Source: Patiria pectinifera (Eukaryota > Echinodermata > Asteroidea > Valvatida > Asterinidae). From it: 64,000 nucleotides of DNA. Position numbers and translations under genes: made by a program. Of the stretch, positions 31,477 to 58,160 are shown piece by piece (within the stretch, counting starts at the first letter, position 1; each line of letters starts with the position of its first letter). The stretch covers positions 37,140,392 to 37,204,391 of the forward strand of contig CM057142.1 in assembly GCA_029964075.1 (NCBI GenBank). The letters run 5' to 3'. The notes under the pieces are model-generated. The model was not told the origin of the DNA. It ran no database searches and worked only from the letters and a program-made list of their open reading frames with translations.

Positions 31477-32640
31477 TTTTATCATTCTGACTTTCTGGTA
31501 CATGTATGTACATGTATTTGATCAGAGAGCATGCAGGGATCAGTTTATATGTACGGTATATGTTCAAGTAAGCCATGCTTGCTGTTGAAAACGTATGGCT
31601 GACCGTTTATTAGATGAAATATCAGTGGTTCTTTTTTTTCATTTTTAATGTGCAAACTTTTTATGTGTGTAGCAGGAAAAAAAATTAACAAGCTGCCAAT
31701 ACCAAACCGTCTCATGATCCACATACGGCACACTGTACAAGCTTATACTTTGTTTAAAAAAAATTAAGAAATCTGTTAAAAATATTACAAATATGTGAAA
31801 AAATAATTTAGGATACTACAAGTGAAGTTTGATGTTCTTGCACAAAACAGGTGACAGAGTCCGAATGCAGGGTAGTGTTAGCGCAGTGGGTCGTGTTCCA
31901 TGAAATAGATACCGGTAGATAATACATTGTAGATTTTGGTTGATTTGATAAGAAGATTGCAATTTAACAAAGCATTCCTTTTCGAAAGGTACTCATGAAT
32001 GTAATCGGAGAATCAATATTAGCCTTGGTTTGTTTTCAATGGTCCATTGGTCATCAAAGTCTCTTGGTTCTGTGCACAGCTGAACCCTCTGGCAATGAAG
32101 ATGCCAAATTCAGTGTCACAAACAGAAATACAACTGGGGTTGCTTCCAAGGGCATGTTTGAACAGATTTCAGATCTGGTTCAATTCACAGTGCATTTTAT
32201 TACATATGTACATGCATGCACGTATTGAAATTGGAAGCATAAACTTGAAGGGGTGCCGGGGTGGGAGAATTTGCCTATTCTTCCCGTCAGTGGTGGATCT
32301 TGGGGGGGGGGGTGTTGCAAACCCCCCTGTCAGCTGCTGACTAATACTATGATACTAGAAAATGTGGCAAAAGTAATAAATGGAATGCATAAGTTCCTAA
32401 ATAGCCTTAGAATTCAAAAAAATTGGAGGGGGGGGGGTGGGGCCCACCAGCAGGTCGTGCCATTGGCACCCAATTATACTGGCAGAAAAGGATTTATTGT
32501 GCCCCTCCCACTTGTACATGTACAGGTGCTCTTCAGTTTTTCACCATTGTTGATGCATGGTTGATGCACTGTTTTCTGCGTTGACTCTTTAACTGGTTAG
32601 CATGCACTGTCACTGTCATGGAATATGCGCTGTATGCCCT

Positions 32641-33066
32641 CATGAGGGGTGCTGTGGTCCAATGGTTACGGTGTTTGATTTGTGTGCCGTGGTACATGGG
32701 TTCAAATCCTGACCGTGGGAACATGGTGCTTGTGCTCTTAAGCAAGGCACTTTACCATTATTGCTTCGTCCTTCGGATGGGACGTAAAGCCGTAGGTCCC
32801 GTGTGTTTTGTAATGCACGTTTAAGAACCCAGTAACACTTATCGCTATAAGAGAAGGGGTTTGCCCTGGTGTTTCTGGCAGTGGCTGCAATATGCACCGC
32901 AGCACCTTGTCATCCCTTATAAGGTGCTACATAATGGGTCTCATATTTCTCATATATACTTTATTTACCTTTCTTTAATAATAGACATGATAACCAGCGC
33001 CTTGAGTACCTAATTGTTGGTAGATACGTGCGCTATATAAGACTCCGTTATTATTATTATTATTAT
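32641..33066 (+). mobile_element. tRNA-derived SINE, apparently full length
   Basis: A-box-like TGGTCCAATGG at 32655 and B box GGGTTCAAATCC at 32698-32709. A body with GGATGGGACGTAAAGCCGTA and GGTCCCGTGT follows, then GCGCTATATAAGACTCCG and a (TTA)n tail ending near 33066. The tRNA head, conserved body and simple tail fit a SINE. It is intergenic between the two convergent genes. Confidence 0.82.
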
Positions 33067-34246
33067 GAGAAGGCCACAAACTGCCCTCTATGTTTATGCA
33101 CAAAGCTGATAAGTGATAACTTTGAAGCGTACTCAAAAGAAACAGAAATGAGCTTTGGATAGGCCTACTAATTGTAATTGTATTATTTTTGTGAGATTGT
33201 TGTGAATCCCTCTGCATGTAATTTTACATGTAGACCATGTTTTCATCAGTATGAGAGCACATACATGTACATGATATACTGTACATGTACACCTGTACAT
33301 GTTCTAATGCTTAAGAAGCTCATCTCTATCTTGATGTCAAAAAGTGAACTTTTGTGTGTCTTTTTCTTGTGTATACATTGTAATATGTTAAAATTATCTT
33401 CCTGTGTCATTTTTTTCTTTGAGAAAGATTCAGTCATGATCAAAATGCAGGCCAGCTGCCTAACTTTAAATTTACTGAAGAAGAGACAGTAATGGTATCG
33501 GGGACAAAGCTTTGGGAAATTGTGTTCAAAAATTAAAAATTATAAGACACGACCAATATTTCTAATGTTTCAAAACTGCTCTGAAAAAAAGAAGAGTTTG
33601 TGTTGAAAGCAATAAATAATGTCACATGCACAATTTTTTAAATAAAAAAATAGTTGTATTTTCTTCAATGAGTGTACATACTACTTTGAGACCACCTGCC
33701 ATGTATTATTTGGCCAAGTCAGAATTGTCAATTTATGTGTTTCATGCTCGTTATATGAAATATATTAAAGGACACTGAAATATCGGTGTCATTTTTAATT
33801 AATTTGTTTTCACTTGTATCAAGTGGCTCTTTCCTACATGTGAAACATGTGAAACATGCGCAACGAAAATTTTGAAAATTCTTTCTACAAATATCTAGTT
33901 TCTTAGAAGGAATATCCCTTCTTTGCCTGGACAAGGTTGGCAAATTGGCAAACTGTGGAAGGTTGACTTTGTAAAAAAAAAAATGAAGAATAGTTATAAA
34001 TGTTTCCAAACATATCATTGGGTTGTGATATACAAAGTTAATAAAAAATTCTCCTTTCTTACATCATGAGGGTGTTAATATTCAATTTTTGGCAAAATCT
34101 GTTGCCAGCTACAGCTTATACGCCCTCGTGGCAGGCCAAAACAGAATGGCGCTCAATGTTTAAAATGAAAGAAAGTTTTGTTAGTGTTAATGAAAGTTGT
34201 GAAAGGATGGGTTGTAATTCAGGTACTCCAACAAACCTTGGAAAGA
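33067..34246. other. Intergenic, unassigned
   Basis: AT-rich; TACATG words at 33260-33300; no gene or complete element recognised. Confidence 0.5.
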
Positions 34247-34425
34247 ATGCAGTATCCAGACGCCACTTCTTTGGTTGTGTACAAAGTCAATGGAGGGTCG
34301 AATGCATTTTCAAAGTATTTTCTAACAAAATTGGAAAGGTTTCTCAGTCCCAGATTCATGTGTTCTTAACTTTTTTTGCAATGACTGACCTTCATTGAGA
34401 TAATGTAATGATGGAAAAAAGTGGC
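34247..34425. mobile_element. Small MITE (TGCA..CTGACGCCACT family), copy 1
   Basis: The interior GTGTACAAAGTC..ATGGAG and CTCAGTCCCAGATTCATGT are shared with 41082-41264. The ends CCAGACGCCACTTC and AAGTGGCGTCAGGATGCA are inverted. Confidence 0.65.
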
Positions 34426-35365
34426 GTCAGGATGCAACATTCTTTCCCGAACCTTAGTAAGTTGATTTATTTGATTTCATTTAAAATCGGGTACTAGAAA
34501 TGTTAGAGCCTTTTATTTTTGAAGTTCACTTAATCTTGGTCATTTGCAAGAATTTGGTTTACTGTTTGTTTGTAGTGAGTTGAAAAATATCAGCCAAGAG
34601 GTACGCCCTCTAGAGTTGAAGAGCTGTTGTATTGATATGGATTCTTTAAAAGAAATTAGGTGTAGTCTAAAATTGTTAATTCTCACTTCAATGCCAAATG
34701 CTTTATGAAATACTCACACATATTATGTTCCAACAAACTGACGGCTGGTCTCAATTCAAAAGTGTTGACAAAGTCATGGCACTTTATGCAGTATTTGGTT
34801 GATGTTACCGTAGTAGCCAGAGTACCGGTATTATCTAATACATTATAGTCAGAAACGGTATTTTGCTTGATAGCTGATCTGATATGAAAGGCTTGTCAAT
34901 TTAAGTTTAATGTATGATTGCAGCCTGCTTCGTGTGATAAAAGAGTACATGTACATACACACTATCAAGATATGATTTTAATTTAATACATTTGTTATTA
35001 ATTTGCTACATATTTAACAGGCAAAAAGCTGTTATTATGATGGTGCAACTAAATATTTAAAACAAAAATTAATCCATGGTTTTCCCATTTTGGCTTCAGC
35101 ATCAAATGCAGTACCAGACACTTACAAAAGACATATTACGAGCCATGTGTAGTCATTAAATTTTGTGTATGTACATGTATTTTTCAAGGATCAAAACATA
35201 AGATTAAACTATGGTTGAATTACACATTAATATGGACATGTTCGACAGAAATATTGTTTATCAAGGCTGATTGGTTTTTCTATATCACTATATTTAAAAA
35301 TTATTTAAAGTTTTGTTATGTCTGTGTCATTTGGCGCACAGGGGCCAATTTTCATGGACAGTCTT

Positions 35366-35550
35366 TAACCGTAACCTTCCCAACTCCATCAAAATCCATC
35401 CCCCCATTTTGGGGGATTTTGGCAGATAAGCCATGTGTACCAAGTCCATCAAAATCCACCAGCACCAGTGGTGGATTTCAATGGATTTGGTCCTGAAGCA
35501 TTATGTGAAGCAGAGTGAGTGATGGATTTTGTCGGACTTGGTCCTCTACT
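35366..35550. mobile_element. MITE-like repeat with CCATCAAAATCCA motifs, copy 1
   Basis: The left end AACTCCATCAAAATCCATCC is repeated inverted in the right half (GGATTT..GGACTTGGTCC). A related element is at 45186-45490. Boundaries are approximate. Confidence 0.45.
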
Positions 35551-37284
35551 TTGTAAAACTAATTAGGGAGTTATAGGGTTTAGCCTAGAATATTACTAAG
35601 CACAGAATATAAATGTGGGGTCATTAAACATATGTTTTTGGTGCAACGGTCACGCAGTGTGTATTACTTGTTACTGGTTGTCATTGAGAAATAAAGAGAG
35701 TAAAATATATTAAGCATGCCCATTGAGAAAAATTACAGGTGGAAATAGCTTAAACAGCGGAGAAACACCCAAAAAGTCTTGGGGTGAAAAATGAACGAAG
35801 GGTCTAAGAGAAATTTTGCCCATTCAGTGGGAAATTTCTACCAGTCATATACATGTACAACAAATTTCAGATATTTCATTCAAAGCAATGAGATTTGTGG
35901 GATTATTAATTAACACTAACTACGAGTATCTCATATATCCCAAGTAATCTCCAAAAAGGAGCTGTTTTGGAAAACATCTTAAACAGAAATTTCACTTTTA
36001 AAAATAACTCGGTTTTCACAAATAGCAGATACAGTGTAAGGGGGCGTCTGTTTTTGCTGTTGTTTTTGAAAATTAAGTCCCATTCTTGTTTTAAGAAGTG
36101 GAAACGGATTGAATGTATGAAAAATTTATACAATTATGGTTGAATACTTTTATTGGCTGTGAATAGGATTTTATGTGAATTCATGCGGATATATTTCCTG
36201 TTTTTGGCTGTGCGTGTGGGCTGTTGTCACCCTACTACAAAAATAAGAGAGAAAAAAATCCCCATTCCAAAAAAAAAACAACTCAAAAACAACCCCACCC
36301 CCAAAAAAACCCCACAAAGTTATATTAGACATGTAGAAAGTAAACTGCGTGGGCTTAGGATGCAGCATGACTGATGCACCCCTCGCACAGCGTGCCCTCA
36401 AGAATGCGTTTATTCAGAGACATTGTCTACTCAATAATGGGTAGGACCTTGCCCTTGGTTTAAGGGTATTGGTAGCAATGGGTCAATAACCCTCTGTAGG
36501 GGGCCAGCTGCTGTGAATATATGCAAGGCACTGGCAATGCTCCAATGTCTAAGGGCTGTCAACTCAACATTAAGTCAATGATAAAACAACTACGTAGAAT
36601 TATCGATGTTTCACCTTACCTCACAGTTAGTGCCTTTTATCTCAGTTTGCAGTCACGTGACTAGAACCATGGCAACCATCTTGGCAGCCATCTTTCTGTT
36701 ACCCGAAAATTGTCATGTAGGCCTAACTACCAGTATTTACGTAATTTTTAAGAGATGAATATATATATATTTTTCATCATACTTTTACTGATTAAAATTC
36801 TACCAAATTTACGTTAATTTCAAATTTCTATTTTGAGTTTTGTTGCGTGTTGATACTTTATTTAATAATGTGTGTACCAAATCAGTTGCTGTCGTCTGTT
36901 TAAACTGAACAAGTGCGACTAAACAGTTTAATAGATATGTACATATTCACATTTGTATATCATGTATTGACACTGAGCTGCCTGTAGAAAATTGATGTGG
37001 CAAAATTCAGCTGACTTATAAATGTGATCTGTGTGAGGCTTTCTTCCGTTAACATGTGGAGGGGGAAGGGAAGTTACTCCCCCCCCCCCCTATACAGTAG
37101 AAATTCCCTCCCTCCCTTCACTTATAGTATGAGCACACTGGTGTCCTATGAATCATGGGCTTGTACAAGAACAGAACATTTTCCCAATAGCCCATTCCCA
37201 ACACGCTACCACTGTGCTTGGAATGGTGACCCACAGAACATGACCGAGTTCTCATTTTGTCAGTGCTCAGAAACATGGATTAAG
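35551..37284. other. Intergenic, unassigned
   Basis: No exon, RNA gene or element boundary recognised. Confidence 0.5.
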
Positions 37285-37489
37285 AAAGCCTTTTCGGAGT
37301 TCCAACTGCTCGCATTCGTAACCTGTGACAACGCACATTATTTGTCTCAAATGCCCTTTGACAGTACCCACAATGCACAAACAGCCTTTTTGTAAAGTCA
37401 GTGGCGCGATGATGTCAAAGGCCATTTGAGACGAACAATGCGCATTGTCACAGGTTATGAATGCGCAGTTGGAACTCCGAAAAGGCTTA
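37285..37489. mobile_element. Hairpin TIR element, about 205 bp
   Basis: AAGCCTTTTCGGAGTTCCAA at the left is the reverse complement of the right end. The inverted arms extend about 75 bp (through CCTGTGACAA / TTGTCACAGG to CAAATGCCCTTTGAC). The loop is about 65 bp. Confidence 0.8.
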
Positions 37490-39037
37490 TTGTCACGTAC
37501 CATGAGTGGGTTTTTTTTCTGCAAGTTGTAACGGTGTAAACTAGTCTTGAGTGTGGGCCCACTGCATTTGTAGTGCCATACAGGTAGGACAAAATGTATA
37601 AATGTGAAATGAATTTGTCAAACAAATATGACATCAAGACATATCATTAAATGATAACTTTCCAAGAGAACACTTCGTGTCCATGTGTTTTGTCTGTTTA
37701 CATTGTGGTTTAATCTGAAAAATACATTGAAATGTTCAGCAAGATTTGTTCCCCCAGTTGGAAAAGAGAACATGTTTTGAAAAAGAGAGCATGTTTCTGC
37801 GCTGGTCGGAATGCTGCTAGTACATGACACATCATATTGTCCATTTTTTTTGGGGGGGGGGGGAGGTGCAAACATCCAAACCCATTTAAATTGCAACTTT
37901 CAGATGTCATGGTAACCTAAGAGACATGTCTCTTGAAATTTGTTTTTCCAGTTTAGAAAGCTCCATTTTTTTCAATGAAACATGTCAACATACAATCAGG
38001 ATATTTGATGTTTTCGTTTTTTTGGGTTACATTTAAGTTAGTCAAGGAAAACTGCTAAACTTCAATGTTAATGCTTTTAATACACATTTAAATTTTTGCA
38101 CTTTCAATATTTAGCAATGACTGTAGAGACAGCAAGACCATCAGAAATATATATTTTTTTTACATTTTAGTTCAATTTTTGCAGGACCGCTTGTTGTCCT
38201 CTGGTGACTAAATCACTGGGTATAAATAATGTCCTACATGTAAGTAAGACTTAGGGATCCAGTTCAACTTGAAACGCCTGGTCTTGTTGCTTTAATCAGC
38301 TGTCTCTAAGAAGCTTCAAATATTTGAGGCACAACTAATAGTGTTTTGTTGATTCCACCATAATAGCCATTTTAATATTAAAATAATCACAAACAAATAC
38401 ATGCGTGCCAGAAAATTCTGCAATACAGGGTACATGACTTATATCACTGAAGGTTATCAACAGAACTCATGATCAATAGCACACAAGAGCATAAACGCAT
38501 TGTCAACAGGAAGTTAATGTACTTTGCTCCATAACAAATGTGATATCAGTTCATTTTCAGTTTAAAACTGTACAGAATGGATCGTCTCAAAGCAACCTTC
38601 TCTATTTTAGGAGGGAAGAGGACATTTCCTACATTTTCACAGAATCACTTTTAAGTGATTCTGTGAGTCAATTTAATATTTAAAAATATTAAATTGACTT
38701 AATCTTTTAGTGATAGCTGGAAAACTTATGCTTATTACAGCAAATAAAAATCCAACTTTAAGAATATTTTATGGCCAATAAATAACGCATGTAAATGTAG
38801 ATTTATAATTTTGCATCACCACTTTTAAGAAATTTTGCCTCGCAAGTTGCCCTTTGGTGTGTTTTCTTACAGCCCTATACAAAATTCTCAAAGAACCTGT
38901 TAGCAGAAATTCATTTGCTTAGCTGTCGGCAGCAGTGCTAAACATATACATGTAACCCTTGTGAAAGTTCTGAAATTTCCCTCTAAGAACATCGTCCTGT
39001 TTTTCAATATTGAGTTTTGCCTCCACTGACGCATTGT
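37490..39037. other. Intergenic, unassigned, with short palindromes
   Basis: Two adjacent perfect stem sequences at about 38638-38700 (CAGAATCACTTTTAAGTGAT.. and AAGTCAATTTAATATTT../..). Nothing else recognised. Confidence 0.5.
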
Positions 39038-39190
39038 ATAAACACTGTATACTCAGTGTTGTCCGAGGGTTTGCGAGAAAAAATCTCACAAGCTTACTCG
39101 GGTGGGACTCGAACCCATGACCTCCTGCTTACTAGTGAAGACGTCTTACTACTCGACCACCGAGCTTGTCGGGGTCAGCTGGCCGGTTTG
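39038..39190 (-). mobile_element. tRNA-derived SINE head (minus strand)
   Basis: Read on the minus strand: GCTCGGTGGTCGAGTAG (A-box region, 39148-39164) and GGGTTCGAGTCC (B box, 39105-39116). A body GAGATTTTTTCTCGCAAACC follows. Spacing suits a tRNA-type internal promoter. Confidence 0.6.
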
Positions 39191-39344
39191 AGTCTGATTT
39201 AGCAGCATGTACTGCCACCAAATGTTTTATGAGATGGAATTTCTCTGACGCATACAATTCCATCTCATAATAAAGAACATCACACTGTTGATATTTGTTA
39301 CAACCAGTCAGAGTGATATCCTGCCCTCACCGAGGACAACTTTT

Positions 39345-39548
39345 GGAAAGATTTCCATATACGAAGTTCACTCAACACCCTGTGTACAAACCCTATGAGA
39401 TTGGACTGAAAAATTCTAAGTGTTTTCTAAGAAAATGCTTGTATTTTCTCACTGCTCAAATTGACTTTGATGACATGAAATTGCTATCTGGGGGCTTGTT
39501 AGTCAATACAGAGGAAACTTAGTGAACTTCGTATATGGAAATCTTTCC
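39345..39548. mobile_element. 204-bp MITE with 8-bp target duplication, copy 1
   Basis: Both ends are GGAAAGATTTCCATATACGA (right end inverted) and continue into AGTTCACT. CAACTTTT flanks both sides (39337-39344, 39549-39556). An equal-length copy in the opposite orientation lies at 62647-62850. An 8-9 bp duplication suggests a Mutator-like or hAT-like transposase. Confidence 0.88.
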
Positions 39549-39914
39549 CAACTTTTATTAAAGACAATGACAGCACAACAGGTCAACCAGTGCGTGTCAC
39601 AGAGGAACGAAGATCTGCCATCACACATGGCGCCAGGTGCAAGAGGTTTGTAATGACCTCATCCAAAATTGACTCGGATTTAAGTAGAGTCTTCCAAAGG
39701 TACATGTACACAGCAGATGTAAGAAATGTTCTTTACAACTCAAAAACTGATATGTCATCTCTATACAATGAATACTTTATCAAGCTCCGTTGAATACAAT
39801 CGTTTATTTTCTTTTGACATATGGAGGCTTGGAATGGAGAGTGTTTTTATTTACATGCATTTCTTATTTTAACTGGGTAGCCCATTCAGTGGAATCCACT
39901 GGTCTCCCATGGGG

Positions 39915-40075
39915 CCCAGTAAAGAGAAGACAATGTGAAGAAATCACAGTTTTAGAGGTGGGAGGAAAACCCCAGAAGAATATTCTGAGGTAAACGCACG
40001 GAATCAGGCAGGGACTGAAAACCCAGTCCACATATTGGCCTAGGAGGAATCGAACCTGGGTCACCCATGAAGGTC
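39915..40075 (-). mobile_element. tRNA-derived SINE (minus strand), GGTTTTCCTCCCACC type
   Basis: Minus strand: B box GGTTCGATTCC (40046-40056), then GTTTTCAGTCCCTGCCTGAT, TTCTGGGGTTTTCCTCCCAC and a TTCTTCACATTGTCTTCTC end. The same tail occurs at 51800-52100 and inside both composite elements. Confidence 0.7.
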
Positions 40076-40775
40076 CACATTCATAAGTATGTCAAACCTT
40101 GTGATATATCACATATCACAATAAGGAGCCTAGTTTGTTACTCATGCTCAAAAGGAATATGCGGAGTAAAAAATGTCTCAAAGACAAATTTCGTCGGACA
40201 CAGTAACAAATCTGCTTACATGTCATGACACAGTTTTTGAAAATTTCTCATCCAGAATAACCAACCAAAACTAACAAAATTACTCTACAGTGGAAAAATA
40301 AAAGAACTCTTTTAGCTATTCACAGAAGTTATACCCTTTAATGAGAACCTTCATGACAAGAAGTGTTTCAGCAATCTCGTGTTCATCAGTGAAACTCTTT
40401 GCAAATTAACCTGTGCTTGGAGAACACAGAAACAAAAGACAAGCGTGAACGATTAGGATAGTTCTGGGTAGAACCTGGTTTCCAATTTGATGTTGAAAGC
40501 AGTCAGTAGGCTTTGATTGCCAGAGCAGACCTACTGCAGATATTAAAAACCCATCTTTGCTTTTACTCCTCAAAATCTCAGCACTCTTTTAAAGTCACCT
40601 ACCCTCAATTTGTATCCACCCTGAAAGACCTAAAGACAACATGACACAATCAGATGACACTGGAGAAAACTGAAACACATCTTGTACTGAAGGTTGTATG
40701 TACATCAGAGCGTCACCATACTCAACCATTGGCACGTACATCTATTTCTATTTCGTATGCTGGGTTCAAACACCA
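40076..40775. other. Intergenic, unassigned
   Basis: Nothing recognised. Confidence 0.5.
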
Positions 40776-41049
40776 GGGCCCAACTTCATGGCGCTGCTTA
40801 ACAGTTAGCAGAAAAGTATTCTAGGTATTGCAGAAAATTGTGCTAACCTTAAGCACTATTTCATGGCGTGGATGTGCTAACGGTTGCGTACGCATGGAGA
40901 TTTTTATTGTTATGTTACTGATTTCAGCAACTTTTTTTCTCTGAGGTAAGCATGCCTTTTGCTATGCTTACTGCTTACGGTCTTCAAGAATAGACGGAGG
41001 CTCAGTTAGCAGAAAATCATGTGCTTAACAGCGCCATGAAATTGGGCCC
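40776..41049. mobile_element. TIR MITE GGGCCCAACTTCATGGCGCT
   Basis: GGGCCCAACTTCATGGCGCT at the left and, inverted, GGGCCCAATTTCATGGCGCT at the right. Inner GTTAGCAGAAAA motifs are repeated inverted. About 274 bp. It lies 300 bp downstream of the YIPF4 stop codon, so it may be in the 3' UTR. Confidence 0.82.
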
Positions 41050-41081
41050 AGATTTTTAACTGATTTTGGAAAAAAAATGTT

Positions 41082-41264
41082 GCAACCTGACGCCACTTCA
41101 GCGGTTGTGTACAAAGTCTATGGAGAGTCAAGAAAATTGTCTAAGTATTTCCTAACAAAATTGGAAATGTTTCTCAGTCCCAGATTCATGTCTTATCATC
41201 ATTTTTGCAATGACTGACCTTCATTGAGATGATATATGAAGAAAACAGTGGCGTCAGGTTGCAA
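41082..41264. mobile_element. Small MITE (TTGCAACCTGACGCCACT), copy 2
   Basis: TTGCAACCTGACGCCACT and its inverse AGTGGCGTCAGGTTGCAA bound 183 bp. The interior is shared with 34247-34425. A degenerate relative is at about 44845-45000. Confidence 0.78.
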
Positions 41265-41351
41265 AATTTGTTCCTTGATTTTGTTACAGCAATGTTCGCT
41301 GTTGCAGCGTTTTTATAAAATCTGGCTTTAATATAAACATTAAGCTGTTGT

Positions 41352-55755
<14,404 letters not shown>

Positions 55756-55825
55756 GATCCGAAATTTGCCAAAACGTGCTCCCCTCACGACAAAAAGTCA
55801 AAATTAAGACGGGAAATCTTGTTCA

Positions 55826-55861
55826 CTATTCCACTTCCACATCCACATCATTGGAAGCCAT
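55826..55861 (-). promoter_or_regulatory. Short upstream ORF in YIPF4 5' UTR
   Basis: On the minus strand, AAAATGGCTTCC opens an 11-residue frame (MASNDVDVEVE) ending TAG, 70 nt before the main ATG. AAAATGGC also resembles a YY1 initiator-proximal site, common near start sites of housekeeping genes, so it may act as DNA rather than as a uORF. Confidence 0.35.
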
Positions 55862-56184
55862 TTTGAATGGTGCATCGTGGGAAGACAAATAAGCCTCTTT
55901 CAATCATTTCCCTTAACATAAGATTAAGAGTTGTTAACACAAAAATGGGTGTTTCTCGATTCAAATTAATACTGCATTGTCAAATGTGTATTTCATGAAT
56001 TTCACTGGCTGATTAGTCGGGAAAAATGTGAGATAAGTCTACCTAAATGTAATCATGCAGCAAGAGGGTGTATAGTCTTGGTTCAAGACGTTTATATAAT
56101 GTCATGTACAGTGGTTCATCACACACGAATACCCGCCACGGAACCACAAAGGTTCGCTCGCGGGGATCGTTTGAAGATATACAA
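55862..56184. other. Intergenic between divergent YIPF4 and methyltransferase genes
   Basis: No repeats recognised; likely holds the YIPF4 promoter. Confidence 0.4.
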
Positions 56185-56850
56185 GTGTGTATCAAAAAAA
56201 ATGCAAACAAAACATAACGGAATGCCAGACGTAGAATGTGTAACCAACATCGATAATATTGGTATGGTTTGAAAGATACGCCTTTCCACTTTAAAATGAG
56301 ACTTCAAACGTCAAATTCTGATAACCTTTGAAAGAGTTATGAGTAATTTTTCAAGAGAGGTCAAATTGACCATGGGACCAACTTGAGTTTTCAAACTTGT
56401 TTAGCAAGTAACCTTTTCTTGCTATCAGTTTGTAAACGTGTTTACCAGCTCAACGCATGTGTCCAATTCCTAAACATCAATTTTCAATGGCTAAACACTA
56501 TCCGTCCTCATGCTAAAAATGCTTAGCAAACATGTTTACAAACTGGTAGCAAGAAAGTGTTTATAATTGTATATACTCGCTAAGCATATTTTTGTCGGCC
56601 AGGCATATCCACACAGAGGCAATTAGGCTACCTTAATTTGTCCCAATGCCTAAAATTGAAAACTTGGCCCGTGGTCCAGTTGAAAAATTACTCGGAACTC
56701 TGTCAACAATCATCAGATTTGGACGTTTGGTGTCTCATTTTAAAGTGGAAAGGTGTATCTTTCAAACCATACCTATATTACACATTATGTTGGTTACACA
56801 TTCCGTCTGGTATTCCGTTATATTTTGTTTGCGGCGGGTTGAGGTGTTGA
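56185..56850. mobile_element. Fold-back element with arms of about 200 bp
   Basis: Left arm 56205-56400 (AAAACATAACGGAATGCCAG.. through ..CTTTCCACTTTAAAATGAGA) pairs with right arm 56650-56830 (TCTCATTTTAAAGTGGAAAG.. through ..GTATTCCGTTATATTTTG). The ~250-bp spacer has its own inverted GTTTAGCAAGTAA/TTTACAAACTGGTAGCAAGA motifs. Confidence 0.75.
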
Positions 56851-57034
56851 TTATGAAGGGGGCCAGGGGTGAGTGAAGGCAAGGGGGTTGCTGAGTAATG
56901 TCCCCGGGAAATTTTGAAATATGTATACGATGCTTTTCTCCTGCATTGTAACGCAATTTGAGCATAAACTGAGGAACCGTGCATTCCATTCCATTATTTA
57001 TTATCATTTTATGATTAGTCAGCGGCTGAACGGG

Positions 57035-57126
57035 GTTGCACCCTTCGACTCGGGTGATTATTAGCATCCAGACTCCAACCAGTCTTAAACACAGTGTTTA
57101 AAACCGGCCAAGCACACATATTCCCT
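57035..57126. mobile_element. Fragment of the fold-back element family of 8404
   Basis: CATCCAGACTCCAACCAGTC, TTAAACACAGTGTTTAAAAC and CAAGCACACATATTCCC match the right half of 8404-8583. Confidence 0.6.
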
Positions 57127-57872
57127 TATTTTACCTGTACGTACGTCAACAAAAAAAGGCCGTCAAATATTGCAGCGACAAATATACGGACCGCGCTTGT
57201 CAGAATTAGAAAGGACCAAATTTATGTGGACATTAAATCGACCACATTTATTTCATTTATTCCCTGGCTTCCTTTTACGCGTGTTTGTACGATTAAAGAA
57301 TAATTCCCCGTCGTTTCTAGTTTTTTTTCTTGAGAAAAAAAAAGGTTTTCAATTGCTTTTTCCCAGCAAGATAAAAGTTTGTCACTTTTGAATGAAACCT
57401 CAGCGAGGCCAACCTCGTTCCCAGGGTGTCGAGCAGTACGCGCCCACCACTACCTGCTCTCTCTTTACTATTGGAAACGCGGTTGGAAATAAAGTAAGCA
57501 CTGGGGACGAGGTTGCAGCGAGGCTGACCCGCGGACGTTTTGGTTATTGATTTGTTTTCTTTACACGATTCGAATTATTGGCTGCCCGCAGAGTCAGACA
57601 ATAATACGTGCGGCGCGTACGTGCGAAGTGGCGATGTTTGCATCTTGTTAACGCCCTCTTGCGGCAGACGATTGCGTAACAAACATACCTATACAGCACT
57701 ATGCTTGAACCAAGACTACAGATCAGCCGGCTTTTTGCTAGAGCTAGCTAGCTAGCTACACACGTACACCACGTGTACGTACGTGTACAGGCAACGAACG
57801 GACCGGTAGACAAGAATCGCTGCTCAGTTTTACTTTTATCGGCTAGCTTTGCATTGGCATAAAAAAATTGAA
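57127..57872 (+). promoter_or_regulatory. Upstream region of the methyltransferase gene
   Basis: Higher GC than the surroundings. It contains (TAGC)n GCTAGCTAGCTAGC at about 57740-57757, then overlapping palindromes CCACGTGTACGTACGTGTAC with a CACGTG E-box at 57770-57775, about 100 bp before the start codon. No TATA box I trust. Promoter function is inference from position. Confidence 0.4.
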
Positions 57873-58160
57873 ATGTTGTCTCAGGCCACGGAATACCTGC
57901 CAACAATTGCGGCTACTGCTCTTTTAGCAACATCAGGAGTTGCCGTGTACTCTACGTACAAATTACTTACAATAGATCGTGAAAGAAAAGCTAAGGATAA
58001 CGTTTACGAGACCGCTAAACTCGTGAACGAGTACTTGGTGTTTCATTACGGGACACCAAGCGAAGTTTTACGGTATGACTTCGGTCCAACAAGTTCGCTG
58101 GATTTTGCTCGGAGGGTCGCAGATGAGTGTCTGGAGGTGTACAGGGGTCAAGTGAACAAG
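57873..58160 (+). CDS. Methyltransferase exon 1
   Basis: The ATG in TTGAAATGTTGTCTCAGG starts 96 codons ending ..RGQVNK; donor gtacat. Carries the hydrophobic N-terminus and the YETxxxxxEYLxFHYG box. Confidence 0.88.
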
